A stretch of 10,007 nucleotides of DNA from Stemphylium vesicarium (taxonomy: Eukaryota; Ascomycota; Dothideomycetes; Pleosporales; Pleosporaceae), in assembly GCA_004380135.1 (NCBI GenBank), contig QXCR01000398.1:1-10007 (forward strand). The letters are read 5' to 3'. Under the pieces are notes generated by a model. The model made no database searches, was not told where the DNA came from, and saw only the letters and a program-made list of their open reading frames with translations. Every line of letters begins with the position of its first letter. The stretch's first letter is position 1. Both the position numbers and the translations under genes were made by a program. Positions 1 through 7,699 of the stretch are shown in pieces.

Positions 1-765
1 TATAAGAATAAAGATAATTAATAAATCTATAATACTTATACGCTATAAAGATAGATTATTAGAATTATTAAAAACGCTAAACCTAATTATATAAGTTACT
101 AATAAGGTACTAAAAGAATTATAAGAAGTAATTATTAAGTAATACTATAATAACTCTATATATAGTTACCTTAGTATTACTTAAATAATAAAACTTATTA
201 AGCGAAATTATAAGTTTCTATATATAAAGAATAAGGTTACCTCTTTTATCGCTAAATGCGTAGACTATTAGAAGAATAAATATAGTATCTACGCACCCTA
301 CGGAGAAATATAAGTAATAGAGCTACTTAACACACTATAGTTAGACATCTCTATAGACTTTATTATAGGCTTACTAGTCTTAAGAGACCCTATTACTAAA
401 GTATTATATAACGTAATTCTTATAGTAGTTAATTATTTTATAAAGTAAGCTAAGTATATCGCCTTTTATAAAGATTTTATAGCGGTATAACTTACGCACG
501 TTATTAATAATTATATTATAAGGTATTACGGCATACTAAAGTTAATTATTAGTAATAGAGATAAGCTCTTTACTTTAAACTTTTAGATAGTATTACTTGC
601 TATAATTAGTACTAGAAGGAAGCTATTAACAGCTTATTATCCGCAAATAGATAGATAAATAGAACGAACAAACCGCATAATAAAAGCCTATCTACGGATC
701 TATGTTAACCACTAGCAGAATAACTAGGTTTCACTACTACCCATGGCACAGATGGCCTACAACAA
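1..765 (+). pseudogene. Ty3/gypsy pol remnant, 5' part (integrase zinc finger and DDE core), RIP-degraded
   Basis: This is the upstream half of a gypsy-type integrase, which would insert element cDNA into host DNA. Read in the frame starting at base 2, it shows a decayed HHCC zinc finger (Cys at 257-259, with the second Cys apparently Tyr at 266-268) and then the integrase core. Core motifs are SIDFI (first catalytic Asp at 356-358), ISNRDKLF (the second catalytic Asp is now Asn at 554-556), a TAYYPQ block, and IERTN with the catalytic Glu intact at 662-664. The Asn and Glu are 36 codons apart, matching the D-x35-E spacing. Many Trp and Gln positions are TAG or TAA. The frame ends in MAQMAYNN at 743-766, where copia 1 interrupts it; it resumes at 5885. 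The left end lies outside the window. The family assignment is firm; the lineage (chromovirus) rests on the chromodomain in the other half. Confidence 0.88.
761..765. repeat. Target-site duplication of copia 1, left copy (AACAA)
   Basis: The five bases AACAA directly precede the TGTGACGG start of the left LTR and recur directly after the right LTR. Removing one copy together with the element rejoins the gypsy integrase reading frame, so this is the real insertion point. Confidence 0.92.
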
Positions 766-918
766 TGTGACGGTTTGGGCCTTGCCAAGATCCACTCTGG
801 TACGAGTTGGGTACGGCTATCGCTACCACACTTGATCATCCCACACACGTATATAGCTGCCCACTTTCGTAGCTATACAATGATAGCGCAGTCCTCTCCC
901 TCTCCTCACACCGTTATA
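766..918 (+). repeat. 5' LTR of copia 1 (153 bp)
   Basis: This differs from the right LTR at only three sites (786, 884 and 917). Each is C versus T followed by A, as RIP would produce. Its final bases read TATA instead of TACA because of the change at 917. It should carry the element promoter. It is far less mutated than the adjacent gag region. Confidence 0.95.
849..856 (+). promoter_or_regulatory. Possible TATA-like element in the 5' LTR
   Basis: GTATATAG lies a little past the middle of the LTR, in a less mutated patch, and is identical in the 3' LTR at 5815-5822. The position would suit a U3 promoter. This rests on sequence resemblance only; no transcription start can be seen. Confidence 0.25.
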
Positions 919-929
919 GTTATGAGCCT
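919..929 (+). other. Primer-binding site, initiator tRNA-Met internal (half-tRNA) type
   Basis: GTTATGAGCCT begins immediately after the 5' LTR. It is complementary to the anticodon arm of eukaryotic initiator tRNA-Met (GGCUCAUAAC core, containing the CAU anticodon). It does not match the tRNA 3' end that most LTR elements use. Drosophila copia is known to prime from such an internal fragment, so a half-tRNA primer is inferred here. Confidence 0.75.
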
Positions 930-1039
930 AGAAGCCTTTAACTAATTACTACGTTCACCTAATATATATAGCTAATAGATAAGCTATTAGTACGACGACA
1001 CTTATTACTAGGAGTATATTTAGCTAGGTAGTTATAGCA

Positions 1040-2100
1040 ACTTAAGAGCACGAAATATAGGTAATAAGAGCGTTAGTTACCCTCTAAAAGCTAGACGACT
1101 AGTTAAAATAGCTATTTACGAGGAAGATCTCTATAGACTAGAATAGTCTATAGGAATACGTTAATCTAAATCTTTTGCTAGAGAGGCTAAAGAAGCTAGA
1201 AGACGAGAGATTAAAAGAACTAGAAGTAAGGAGATTTAGAACTCCTCTTCTAGACAAGTAGATTAATATTCTAGACTTAATAGCGATAGAGCTCGCTACG
1301 TATAACTTATAGGCTAGATAATTTAATCGCAATAAGGCTAGGTAGCTTATAAAGGAGAAGGCTCTCTAAAATCTAAGCCTAGAGATTATATAGATAATTA
1401 ATATTAAATACCTAGACTTAATTCTAAGCTGCGCTAGCGCTTATAATTAGCTAAAGACGCTAAAGAAGCACCTCTATCTATTAATTAGAGAGAGAAATTA
1501 TTAGCTTAGAGCTTAGTATAGAGTAGTCTATATAAGGCTAAAGATAGCTAACTTAGATATATAGTTTAACAAGTAGGTAATAATTACCTAACTCCTTATA
1601 GAGGCTAAGATGCTAGAGACGACTAGTAATAGAGCGTAGGAAGAGTTTATCCTATTAATTAGAGGCCTAAATAATAGCTAGGTAGCTACTTAGCTATAGG
1701 ACCTTATTAAGAAAGAATAGAAAAATAAAGAATTTCCACTAATTATAGATTTAATTACAGAGTTTAGATTATATTACTAACGTATATAGCTAATCGCGTT
1801 AAGACTTAGAACCTTTACTATATTTAAAGTAGTAGATAGTAGTAATAACTAAGAAGCTTATATATACTTAGGGCTATAGATACTAAAGTATCTTAATAGA
1901 GAGAACTATAAATTTAAGAACTATCTATATATTAACTAGTTAGTTTAGATAAAAAGTCAAAGGCTAAATAAAATAATCTAGAATAAATTTATAGAGCTTA
2001 GAGATAGCCCTACGACGAACTTAATAGCTAACGCACTAAGAGTAATAGAAAAGGGCCTCAAGAAGAAGATAAAGCCGCAGGCTAAGATCCAGAGCTCGCC
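1040..2100 (+). pseudogene. Copia 1 gag (capsid) region
   Basis: The capsid protein would package element RNA into virus-like particles. In the pol frame the block near 1166 reads LNLLLERLKKLEDERLKELE, followed by a helical, Trp-rich pattern with TAG at the expected Trp positions. This is typical of copia gag. Around 1885-1935 a segment with Tyr residues at spacings reminiscent of a zinc knuckle (NRENYKFKNYLYIN) may be a Cys/His finger lost to RIP, but the first Cys pair cannot be placed. A basic stretch (EKGLKKKIKP) follows near 2050-2080. Gag is assigned mainly by its position between the primer-binding site and the protease, plus the general pattern. The end is approximate. Confidence 0.6.
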
Positions 2101-2203
2101 TATGATCAGTATGGACGATGGACAGCCAGCGCGCGATAAGCCACACGTCAATGCCGTGCTGCAGACTGCTGCAGCTACGGGACTATCAGCTCCACCACTG
2201 CTC

Positions 2204-2480
2204 ACGAGGTGGATACTCGATCCTAGTTTAAACTGCCACGTTACGAATATAAGAGGAGCTAACTAGATAATAACTAAGAAAGGTAGACCTTCTAACTATA
2301 TATACGCTAGTAGTATTCTAGCTTAAGTTAAAGAGTAGGGTAAGATATATATATAAGTTAAGACTTTAACTAGAGAAGAATAGATAAAGCTTACGTAAGT
2401 AGCGTATATCTCTAGATTCTTTATAAGCGTTATTAGTCTATTATAGAGTAGATCTCTTAGTATCTACTTTAACTTAGATA
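2204..2480 (+). pseudogene. Copia 1 aspartic protease region
   Basis: The element protease cleaves the gag-pol polyprotein. At 2210-2240 the frame reads WILDPSLNCHVTN, which matches the copia protease active site W-I-[LI]-D-x-G/S-x-x-x-H-V. The catalytic Asp codon is intact at 2219-2221. The residue two after Asp is Ser (AGT), which a single TpG-to-TpA change would derive from Gly (GGT); a DPG form is known from other fungal copia elements. Downstream, TAG and TAA codons accumulate and the beta-strand pattern is hard to follow, so the end is approximate. Confidence 0.68.
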
Positions 2481-2639
2481 AGGACTATCTATACTAGAAG
2501 AAGGCCTTAAACGTCGTCTATCTACTTTAGTATAGGGATAGCCACTAGCTCGTCGACATAGAGAAAGATTAGAAAGCTAAGCTAGATCTACTCTTAGTAT
2601 ACGCTACTCGATACACCAAGCCCTTAAAGGAACCGAGGA

Positions 2640-3560
2640 AGGGTCTTAGCATTAGTTAGGAGACAGCGCACTAGATGTTTGGCTATATTAGCTAAAAAGC
2701 AGTTAGGCACTTAAATAATTATATAATTGGTATTAGTGTTAAGGAGCAGGGAATTGCTCTGACATGGATAGACTGTGAAGTCTGTGTAGAGACAAAGCTT
2801 CATAGATGTGTAAGTAGGAGAGCTTAAAGTAAGCTAGCTAATCGTCTATTCTACCGAATAGGCATGGACCTGGTGCAGCTAAGAGAGAGGAATGAACGCT
2901 ACTATAATGGAGACCTTTGGATGCTCCATGCAGTGTGTTAGTATAGTAAGTGGCATGAGGCATGCTATCTAGCGGATAAGAGCTTAGGCACTCTTAAGCG
3001 CATAGTTATGCGCCTACTAGCTAAGATTAAACGCTAGTTCGGTGCTGTTATAGTAGTCGTAAGGCTCGACAGTGAGCGCGGCTACAGCGAGTTGCTCCAT
3101 GTGCTCAGAGATCTTGGCATCGCCGTAGAGCCCTGAGCTGAGTACACAGAGGAGCAGAACGGCCTATCAGAACAGGCTGGAAAGATGATCGTAATCCGAG
3201 CGAGAGCGATCAGGATGGACGGGCGACTGCCAATGGAGCTATTGAATGAGTGCTGCCTAGTGGCAGTCTACCTACTCAATAGAACACCCGTCGAATCACT
3301 AGGATGGAAGACACCGTACGAAGTCGTACGTGGACAGAAGCCGTTAGTAGCTCACCTTAATGTTATAGGAGCACGAGCCTACGTGCTAAATAATAAACTA
3401 AAGCGTAGAGAGAAGCTTAAATCTCGCGCGCTAATTAGATAGCTAGTTAGATATAACTCTACGAATATATACTAAGTATAGATGCTAGTATTAGGACGAG
3501 TGCTTAGGACGAGAGACGTCATCTTTATATCTAATAATAGAATAGAGCCTATCTATCTAG
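2640..3560 (+). pseudogene. Copia 1 integrase (pre-integrase zinc finger, DDE core, C-terminal block)
   Basis: The enzyme would insert element cDNA. A GAG-pre-integrase HHCC finger is visible: His intact at 2669-2671, the second His changed to Tyr at 2684-2686, and CEVC at 2774-2785. The core has Asp in GMDL (2867-2869), Asp in RLDSERG (3068-3070) and Glu in LSEQAG (3170-3172), with 33 residues between the last two; the triad itself survives. YLLNRTPVE and KTPYEVVRGQKP near 3270-3350 are signature copia integrase blocks, followed by RTRDVIF near 3510. Stops in this lightly mutated stretch are few (2825, 2939, 3035, the TGA at 3134, then 3440). The 3' third, from 3440, is heavily mutated. Confidence 0.9.
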
Positions 3561-3715
3561 ATTAATAGACTTTAAGAGAGATAGTAACTATACTAAATAT
3601 TCTAGAACTACTAAAGGAAACTAACTAGAAGATTAAACTACTCTTATAGTTAGTATAGGAAGAATAGAGTAGTCTAAGTTAGTCTAAGTAAGCTACTTAA
3701 TCTAACTAAGCTAAG

Positions 3716-3960
3716 AATGCGCCTCGCCTGTTACTAACACTAGAGAGCACTCTAGACCAGACGACTCAGCAGGAGCCGGAGCCGGAGACTGAGCCTGAGC
3801 CTGATCCCGAGCTCGAGCCAGAAGCAGTCGAGATGCCGCGAGGCTGGGAGCCTATAGCAACTGAAGCAGAGGCACCAGATCGACGATCAAACAACGCTCC
3901 AAGACGTGAAGAGATTAGCAGTCAGCTCGATGAGTTAAACGTGCTGACTGGAAAGAGGTA
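3716..3960 (+). other. Copia 1 INT-RT linker with acidic Glu-Pro repeat
   Basis: The polyprotein linker between integrase and reverse transcriptase is open here and lightly mutated. Codons 3773-3823 encode EPEPETEPEPDPELEPE, a short low-complexity acidic run, followed by a polar, probably disordered segment. Such linkers are usual in copia polyproteins. No enzymatic role can be read from it. Confidence 0.75.
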
Positions 3961-4059
3961 GAGGAAGACGCTCGGCACGTACTTTGTTGCGTTTGCTGCA
4001 GCACTTCAGCCACTAGAACCGCAGAAAGCACGGCTGCATAGAAACCAGCTTCCGCCTCC

Positions 4060-4840
4060 GCCGAAGAGATGGAGAGACCTAGAAAAGCACCCTTTTAGAC
4101 AAGAATTCAAAGTAGTAGGAGCTAAAGAGTTTAAGAGCTATTAAGAGAAGGGTTACTTTAAGACTATAATAGTTATAGAGGCTAATAGCTATAAGCACGG
4201 CTAGATACTACCTCTAATATAGATATTTACGTATAAGTTTAATAAAGACGGACTTTTATATAAGTTTAAGGCTTAGCTTATTGTGAGAGGAGATCTCTAG
4301 GAGGACTAGGGCGACACGTATGCAGCCACGCTGGCCGCATAAGTGTTCAGATTTCTTATGTCTCTCACGGCAGCCTTTGGCTTGAAAGCATATCAGTACG
4401 ATGTGCTGAACGCGTTTCTGAACGCGCCGCTCGATAAGCCAGTCTACGTGCAGACACCAGAGCCGTACTTAGAGCAGTTGGGCAAGCTCCTAGAGCTCAA
4501 GAGAGCCCTATATAGGCTGAAAGACGCGCCTCTTCTCTAGTATAAGCACCTAAAAGAGACGATAATTAAGCTAGGTCTAGAACTAGTTAAGAACGTTCCT
4601 TACTTATTTATTAATAAGAAACTAATAGTCTTCTTCTATATTAATAATATTATAGTACTCGTATATCTAGATTATATAGATAATTACTAGCAATTTAAAA
4701 AGAAACTTAAAGCTATATACAATCTAAGAAAGCTTAGAGAGCTTAAGTAGTTTCTTAGGATTAGAGTTCTAAGAGACTAGAAAGTAGAAATAATCTAGCT
4801 AATCTAAGACTCGTTTATTAAGAAGGTAGTTAACAAGTAT
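4060..4840 (+). pseudogene. Copia 1 reverse transcriptase (RVT_2 type)
   Basis: The enzyme would copy element RNA into DNA. Recognisable RVT_2 blocks in order are RWRDLEKHPF, LIVRGD near 4280, the DTYAATLAA block, AYQYDVLNAFLNAPLDKPVY near 4390-4450 (first catalytic Asp intact at 4400-4402), and RALYRLKDAP near 4500-4535. The YVDD active-site box now reads YINN at 4637-4648. All three changes (Val to Ile, Asp to Asn twice) are what TpG-to-TpA mutation would give, and they would abolish catalysis. The part from 4310 to 4540 is nearly open; the rest is peppered with TAG and TAA. Confidence 0.92.
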
Positions 4841-4859
4841 AGCCTAGATTAGAAGTCTA

Positions 4860-5640
4860 GGGGGAGATATCCAGCAGTCCCGCTTGTGGAGAACTCTCTA
4901 GCCCAATCGACCGAGGACACGAATCACCAGCGCACGCAGCTGTACTAGCAGCTAGTCGGATCGCTAGCGTACATCTCGACATTTACGAGACCTAATGTGG
5001 CGCGAGCATATTCAGTACTAGCACAGCACCTATAAAACCCTGGACAGAAGCATCTATCGGCGGTGAACCACGTCTGGAGATATCTGTATGGAATTAGACA
5101 CCTGGCGATCAGAGCTAGCCAGCAGATAGCGGAGAGCTCGTCCTACGTCTAGGACAAGTCTCTCTTCTATAGAGCATCTAATGCAGCGTTTGCTAATAAT
5201 ATAGAAAGTCGTTAATTATCTTATAGATACTTATTTAAGCTCTATAGAATGCCTATTAACTAGAAGGCTACCTACTAGAGATTAGTTACTAAGTTAACTA
5301 CTAAGGCTAAGCTAATAGCCCTATTAGTAACTAGAGGAGAGATAGAATAGTAGATCTAGGTCTTCTAGTATATCTAGTTTAACTTAGAGGTTTAACTAAT
5401 AATCTACTATAATAATAAATAGATAGTTAGAATTATTAAAAAGGAGAATAAATAGCTTTATATAAAGCTAAGGCATATAGACACCTATTAGATATAGGTA
5501 AGATAGGAGGTATAGGAAGGAAGGCTCTATATAGAGTGGTGTTCTATAGTAGAGATATCTATAGATAGACTTATAAAGTCTCTTATAAGGTAGAAATACG
5601 CTAAGTTTATAAGGTAGCTAGGGCTTAAAAATATTCGCTA
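4860..5640 (+). pseudogene. Copia 1 RT connection and RNase H region
   Basis: RNase H removes the RNA strand during cDNA synthesis. The frame shows QLVGSLAYISTFTRPNVARA near 4950-5010, a copia block usually seen as G-x-L-x-Y-x-x-x-x-TRPD-x-A, then the AVNHVWRYLYGI helix near 5060-5095. ASNAAFANN near 5170-5200 is where DADWAGD-like residues are expected. IIYYNNK near 5400 corresponds to the usual CDN motif and has lost its Asp. LRHIDTY near 5470 matches the K/R-HID-I block. The 4860-5180 part is lightly mutated and the RNase H part heavily mutated. Confidence 0.85.
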
Positions 5641-5721
5641 GTTCCTTACTACTTAGGTTAATATACTAGAACTAATAGAGCTATAGTATTAGTACTAGCT
5701 AGCTTTGTTAATCACGGCAGC

Positions 5722-5731
5722 TAGGGGGGAG
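5722..5731 (+). other. Polypurine tract of copia 1
   Basis: TAGGGGGGAG (purine-rich, six G) ends exactly at the base before the TGTGACGG of the 3' LTR. This is where plus-strand DNA priming occurs in LTR retrotransposons. Confidence 0.85.
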
Positions 5732-5884
5732 TGTGACGGTTTGGGCCTTGCTAAGATCCACTCTGGTACGAGTTGGGTACGGCTATCGCTACCACACTTG
5801 ATCATCCCACACACGTATATAGCTGCCCACTTTCGTAGCTATACAATGACAGCGCAGTCCTCTCCCTCTCCTCACACCGTTACA
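5732..5884 (+). repeat. 3' LTR of copia 1 (153 bp)
   Basis: This is the same length as the left copy and starts TGTGACGG and ends CCGTTACA, so the termini are short inverted repeats apart from one RIP-type change. It is T at 5752, C at 5850 and C at 5883, where the left copy has C, T and T. In the polyprotein frame the LTR is fully open, so reading continues from the pol tail into gypsy sequence. Confidence 0.95.
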
Positions 5885-5889
5885 AACAA
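5885..5889. repeat. Target-site duplication of copia 1, right copy (AACAA)
   Basis: This is identical to the five bases at 761-765 and lies directly after the 3' LTR. It is the start of the resumed gypsy integrase frame (NNKLSES). Confidence 0.92.
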
Positions 5890-6563
5890 TAAGCTTTCAG
5901 AGTCTACAGGACAGACCCCGTTCTACGCGAACCACGAGAGACACCCAAATCTCTTTACACGTACACTACCAAGCCCGAAAACGGAAGCAGCTATCGCCAC
6001 AGCCGATAAGCTAAAGCTAGTACACGAGTTGCTACAACGCGAACTTAAAAAGATATAACGCTAAAGTATTTTATATATTAATAAGAAATAAAAAATAGCA
6101 CCTTAGCTAAAGAGAGAGGATAAAGTTTATCTACTTATAAAGAACCTTCACACTATATAACCTAATAAGAGACTTAATAATATTAAGATTAGACTATTTT
6201 TAATTCTTAATTAGAAAGAACTAGTTACTTATATACTTAACCTTCTACCTAATATAAAGATACACTTAAGATTTTATATTAATATATTAGAATTAGTAGA
6301 CCTTAAAATACTACTTTAGAAAAATTTTTACTATAAAATAGAAAAAGATAATAAATTTAAAGTTAAGAGAATCCTCATATACTAAACGTAAAGTAATAGT
6401 GAAGAATATCTAGTTAAATAGTTAGGCTACTCTAAGAGTAATAATACTTAAGAGCTAAATATAAATCTTATAAACTACTAATAGCTTCTATATTATTACT
6501 ACTAGTACTATTAGCGCTATTAAGACTAGTAATACTAAGGGTCGCAACCGCGTTATCTATACT
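5885..6563 (+). pseudogene. Ty3/gypsy pol remnant, 3' part (integrase C-terminus and chromodomain)
   Basis: This is the continuation of the integrase cut at 765. The first part is lightly mutated and open: NNKLSESTGQTPFYANHERH, then HPNLFTRTLP and a helical segment to 6055. From 6056 onward the frame is RIP-damaged, but the integrase C-terminal SH3-like/GPY-F block (DKVYLLIKNL near 6120-6150, then KIRLFLILN near 6190-6215) and a chromodomain (about 6350-6476; EEYLVK-stop-LGYSKSNNT-stop-EL) can be followed. The stop codons replace the two conserved Trp residues. A chromodomain at the integrase C-terminus is typical of fungal chromoviruses and normally targets integration to marked chromatin. 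The tail after about 6480 is Tyr/Gln-rich and unrecognised, ending where the copia 2 LTR appears to begin. Confidence 0.87.
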
Positions 6564-6771
6564 TGTCAGATTAGATGAGATATATCGTAGAATAGATGAT
6601 TGTTCATTGTGTGTTGTTGATGATGGTGCTATCACGATGTATATGCTCTCGTGCAAGTAAGGCCGAAGTAGGATCGAGGCAGGTTGGCCAATATGGCTGT
6701 AATCGACACCGATACTAAAACTACCTGCTAGATAGCCTTCTTTCTAATAGTAATACCTATTATCTAATACA
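6564..6771 (-). repeat. Probable 3' LTR of copia 2 (about 208 bp)
   Basis: On the minus strand the segment runs from TGTATTAG (6771) to CTGACA (6564), giving TG...CA ends, and it is preceded by a purine tract. The 6541-6725 part is a lightly mutated island. No second copy is in the window, so the boundaries rest on the TG/CA ends and the purine tract. Confidence 0.55.
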
Positions 6772-6780
6772 CCCTCTTAG
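6772..6780 (-). other. Probable polypurine tract of copia 2
   Basis: CTAAGAGGG on the minus strand directly abuts the TGT start of the proposed 3' LTR, downstream of the RNase H region. Confidence 0.55.
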
Positions 6781-6859
6781 CTTAGAAGCCCTATTATAAG
6801 CTGCTTAAACTAGTTTATTAATCCTATATTATAAGGCCTTCTAGCTACTCCTATAACTT

Positions 6860-7540
6860 CTTAAGTTTAACCTTCTTTAATAGGGCTTCTTTACGTTTAA
6901 TAAGTTCTAGTTAATTAAGGAAACTAGCCTATTTATTAGCTAGTAGTAATTTAGTAAATCCGTCTATAATTATATTATTAGACGGAGTATACTCTACTTT
7001 AATTATCTTTTAGGTAACTTCTTATTATAGCTAGTAATAGTATATATTAATATGCTATAGCTTTGTCTAGAGTTTAGCTATATCTTTATTTACTAGTTAG
7101 ATAGTCTAGGTATTATCGCACTTAATTATAATAATTAGATTACTTAGGGTTACCTAGAGCTCCTTTAATAATCGCGATGTAAAAATTACCTCTTTAGCTA
7201 CTTAAGATAGGGTAAGTAATTCTGCTTCTATTATTAACGTTGTAATAGTATCTTATTTACTTGCTCTCTAGGCGATGAGTCCACTAAATAGCTTAATAGC
7301 GTATCCCTAAGAGCTTTTCCTGTCTAATGTATTATCTGCGAATGACGCGTCGCTGGCTACCTCAAGATCTTCGCCTCTGCCAAGTTTAAGAGCTAGAGCT
7401 TTTATTCTTTTAAGATAAAGAAGCATACAGTTAGTAGCGTCGTGATGCTCTATACTTAGATTAACTAGATATCGAGCGAGTCGTGACGTTATAAATGCTA
7501 TATCGGGTCTCGTGGTGACTACTGCGAACAACAGCGAGCT
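6860..7540 (-). pseudogene. Copia 2 RNase H and RT connection region
   Basis: The 7307-7531 part is open on the minus strand and reads TTRPDIAFITSRLARYLVN, HHDATNCMLLYLKRIKALAL, then VASDASFADNTLDRKSS. These match the copia TRPD-x-A block, the H-x-x-A...LRYLK helix and the start of RNase H (D-A-x-x-A-D). Further left, stops multiply, but a CDN motif (IIIIKCDN, Asp kept near 7110) can be made out. The function would be removal of the RNA strand during cDNA synthesis. The C-terminal end near 6800-6860 is approximate. Confidence 0.85.
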
Positions 7541-7699
7541 AATCTTACGTTAATATTAGTTAATATTAGCTAGTTCCGCTAGGCCGTCTCTTAGTTTAAG
7601 CTTAATACTTAATATTAGCGTATTATATCTTATATCTTATTAGCTTATTAGTTAGCTAATCTTATTAGCGTATATAGCTTATAATAGCTAAATTATCCT

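Larger units (their letters stand above)
1016..5731 (+). pseudogene. Copia 1 gag-pol polyprotein, single frame, many RIP stop codons
   Basis: All recognisable blocks lie in one reading frame (positions equal to 2 modulo 3), from a gag-like region near 1040 to the polypurine tract at 5731. The element therefore probably encoded gag and pol as one polyprotein, without a frameshift. In-frame TAG and TAA codons fall where Trp and Gln are expected. An in-frame TGA at 3134 is an exception to the usual pattern. No in-frame ATG marks the start; ATA codons (for example at 1016) may be mutated starts, so the 5' boundary is a guess. Open pieces at 3185-3442 (integrase) and 4343-4540 (reverse transcriptase) are islands of light mutation, not separate genes. 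No functional product is expected. Confidence 0.85.
766..5884 (+). mobile_element. Complete Ty1/copia LTR retrotransposon (copia 1), nested in a gypsy integrase gene
   Basis: The element is 5,119 bp long, with two 153-bp LTRs beginning TGTGACGG and ending CCGTTAYA. It is flanked by AACAA duplications, with a primer-binding site just inside the left LTR and a polypurine tract just before the right one. Between them one frame encodes, in order, gag, protease, integrase, reverse transcriptase and RNase H. INT before RT defines Ty1/copia. It is complete in length but dead: TAG/TAA codons occur throughout and the reverse transcriptase active site is altered. The damage is almost wholly C-to-T and G-to-A in CpA/TpG contexts, which is the RIP signature. 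Confidence 0.93.

Noticed and set aside
1108..1110. ATA (former ATG) as the gag start
   Set aside because: It is out of the frame that carries all later gag and pol blocks; the in-frame reading continues upstream of it.
1138..1332. 64-codon open frame on the minus strand
   Set aside because: It lies antisense to the copia 1 gag region and has no recognisable motif; low-complexity Ser/Leu content reflects the antisense of Glu/Lys/Arg-rich gag.
1978..2205. 75-codon open frame on the minus strand
   Set aside because: It is antisense to the lightly mutated gag-protease stretch, which has a better-supported plus-strand frame.
3185..3442. The 85-codon and 65-codon (4343-4540) plus-strand frames as separate genes
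   Set aside because: They are in the same frame as the rest of copia 1 pol and carry internal integrase and reverse transcriptase motifs; they are unmutated islands bounded by RIP stops.
5705..6058. The 118-codon plus-strand frame as a genuine gene
   Set aside because: It starts at TTG inside the copia pol tail and joins pol tail, LTR and gypsy integrase; it is a by-product of insertion, not a gene.
6468..6656. 62-codon open frame on the minus strand
   Set aside because: It straddles the proposed copia 2 LTR and the gypsy tail, is Ser/Thr/Asn-rich and has no family resemblance.
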